Source: Pseudomonadota bacterium (GTDB lineage: Bacteria > Pseudomonadota > Alphaproteobacteria > Acetobacterales > Acetobacteraceae). From it: 6,817 nt of DNA. Shown piece after piece: positions 5,256-6,817 of this stretch; within the stretch, counting starts at the first letter, position 1, and every line of letters starts with the position of its first letter. Position numbers and translations under genes: made by a program. The notes beneath the pieces are model-generated. The model worked only from the letters and a program-made list of their open reading frames with translations. It had not been told where the DNA came from and made no database searches. The stretch lies in NCBI GenBank assembly GCA_021829055.1, contig JAJZCS010000107.1, forward strand, positions 1 through 6,817, written 5' to 3'.

Positions 5256-6817
5256 TTAACTGAAATACGACTGAAGCGGCGCAACTTCAAGGCTACCGGC
5301 TGCCAGGGCGGCGATCGCATGCGATGCCGCCCTGGCGCCGGCGATGGTTGTGAAGTGCGGGATCCCGTGCGTCAGGGCGGATCGGCGGATATCGAAGCTG
5401 TCGGCCACCGTCTGCGCGCTCGACGCCGTGTTAATTACAAGCTGTACGTCACCAGAGCGAATGGCGTCTACACAATGTGGCCGCCCTTCCAAGACCTTGT
5501 TGATCGGCCGTGCGGAGATGCCGGCCTCCGAAAGGTATGCTGCGGTACCACGGGTCGCGAGCAGCAGAAAACCTAGATCGACAAAGCGCCGCGCAATCGA
5601 GGCAATTGCTGCCTTATCGCTGTCGCGCACGGAGAGAAACACTGTTCCTGAGCTCGGTAACCGTACGCCGGCTCCGAGCTGCGCTTTGGCGAAAGCCCGT
5701 GCGAAACTGGCGTCTAGTCCCATTACTTCCCCTGTCGATTTCATCTCTGGGCCCAGCAGGACGTCCACGCCTGGGAATCGCGTGAAGGGGAATACCGCCT
5801 CCTTTACTGCGACATGGCTTGGCATAATGCTGTGATCGAGCCCGAACGACGCCAGATTTTCGCCGGCCATCACCCTAGCTCCAATCTTTGCCACAGGTAC
5901 TCCCGTAGCCTTCGCCACAAATGGGATGGTACGCGACGCGCGAGGATTTACCTCGAGAACGTATACGGTCTCTCCCTGTATGGCATATTGTACGTTCATT
6001 AGGCCGATCACACCCAGCGCCTTGGCCATTGCTTCGGTTTCTGTTCGCAACTCTGCAACGATGGCAGGTGACAGAGAATAAGGCGGAAATGAGCATGCCG
6101 AGTCGCCCGAATGGATTCCAGCTTCTTCAATGTGTTCCATAACGCCCGCAACATACACGTTCTGCCCATCGGCGATGCAATCAACGTCGACCTCGATAGC
6201 GTCGTTGAGATATCGGTCGATTAATATGGGATTACTGCCCGAAACGGCGACCGCCTCACGCATGTAGCGGCGTAAATTGGCGATGTCATGGACAATCTCC
6301 ATAGCTCGACCGCCGAGTACGTAGCTGGGTCGAATCACGACAGGGAATCCGATGGATGCGACAATAGCCTCTGCTTCCTTGGCGGAACGCGCGATGCCGC
6401 TTTCCGGCTGTCTTAGGCTGAGCGATCGAAGGAGTATCTGAAACCGTTCGCGGTCCTCGGCAATATCGATGGCATCGGCCGATGTGCCAAGGATGGGAAT
6501 TTTCGCAGCCTCAAGCGCTTGGCTGAGCTTCAACGGAGTCTGTCCTCCGTACTGCACGATGCAGCCAACAACTTCGCCGTTCTGCTGTTCTCTCTTAATC
6601 AGAGCAGTGACATCTTCTGCATAGAGTGGCTCGAAATAAAGTCGGTCCGACGTATCGTAATCGGTCGAAACCGTTTCAGGGTTGCAATTGATCATGATCG
6701 TTTCGTAGCCAGCCTCGCGTAACGCGTACGCGGCATGGACACAGCAATAATCAAATTCGATTCCCTGACCGATTCGATTGGGACCACCGCCAAGAATTAT
6801 AATTTTTTGTCGCGCGC
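5256..6817 (-). CDS. carB: carbamoyl-phosphate synthase large subunit, C-terminal half (5' end beyond window)
   Basis: The frame is open to the right edge; 519 residues are visible, about the last half of a roughly 1,075-residue protein. An internal ATG at 6695 is not the start: in-frame codons upstream give [19 protein letters not shown], a conserved CarB segment at the start of the second synthetase unit. This half phosphorylates carbamate with ATP to carbamoyl phosphate for pyrimidines and arginine. Seen in order are [18 protein letters not shown], the ATP-grasp segment [13 protein letters not shown], the metal-binding EVNPRASRT (E288 and N290 of the visible part), and a C-terminal MGS-like allosteric domain ([31 protein letters not shown]) ending SYFS. 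The small subunit CarA should lie outside the window. All key residues seen look intact. Confidence 0.97.
   Translation of the reverse strand, partial: ARQKIIILGGGPNRIGQGIEFDYCCVHAAYALREAGYETIMINCNPETVSTDYDTSDRLYFEPLYAEDVTALIKREQQNGEVVGCIVQYGGQTPLKLSQALEAAKIPILGTSADAIDIAEDRERFQILLRSLSLRQPESGIARSAKEAEAIVASIGFPVVIRPSYVLGGRAMEIVHDIANLRRYMREAVAVSGSNPILIDRYLNDAIEVDVDCIADGQNVYVAGVMEHIEEAGIHSGDSACSFPPYSLSPAIVAELRTETEAMAKALGVIGLMNVQYAIQGETVYVLEVNPRASRTIPFVAKATGVPVAKIGARVMAGENLASFGLDHSIMPSHVAVKEAVFPFTRFPGVDVLLGPEMKSTGEVMGLDASFARAFAKAQLGAGVRLPSSGTVFLSVRDSDKAAIASIARRFVDLGFLLLATRGTAAYLSEAGISARPINKVLEGRPHCVDAIRSGDVQLVINTASSAQTVADSFDIRRSALTHGIPHFTTIAGARAASHAIAALAAGSLEVAPLQSYFS

Overview
The window looks like chromosomal DNA of an alphaproteobacterium, quite possibly an acetic-acid-bacterium relative (Acetobacteraceae). 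The support is the wording of the GreA and CarB proteins and the tight carB-greA linkage; this is recognition from memory, not a search. Base composition is moderate in the host genes and visibly more GC-rich in the IS3-like remnant.

Layout. Positions 1-202 hold no gene I can support. A textbook sigma-54 (-24/-12) promoter at 203-217 stands before an ammonium transporter gene (amtB, + strand, 286-1605). All remaining genes run on the minus strand, reading right to left: the 3' half of carB (entering from the right edge, ending at 5256), greA (5162-4686), a PLP-dependent threonine ammonia-lyase with an ACT domain (4681-3458), and an AmpG-like major facilitator transporter (3439-2204). Gaps of 4 and 18 nt between the last three suggest one transcription unit with translational coupling. 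amtB and this cluster converge, and the space between their 3' ends is filled by degenerate insertion-sequence debris (about 1643-2201). The debris is a frameshifted IS3-family orfA joined to the C-terminal tail of an IS630-family transposase.

How the genes relate. carB supplies carbamoyl phosphate from glutamine-derived ammonia, threonine ammonia-lyase makes 2-oxobutanoate and ammonia, and AmtB imports ammonium under an apparent nitrogen-control promoter, so three of the five genes touch nitrogen metabolism. greA is a housekeeping transcription factor and ampG a probable cell-wall recycling permease. I see no sign of a wholly new multi-gene system. The most interesting feature is the AmtB pore: the first of the two conserved pore histidines is glutamate, while the second histidine, the phenylalanine gate and the PII-contact tail are kept.
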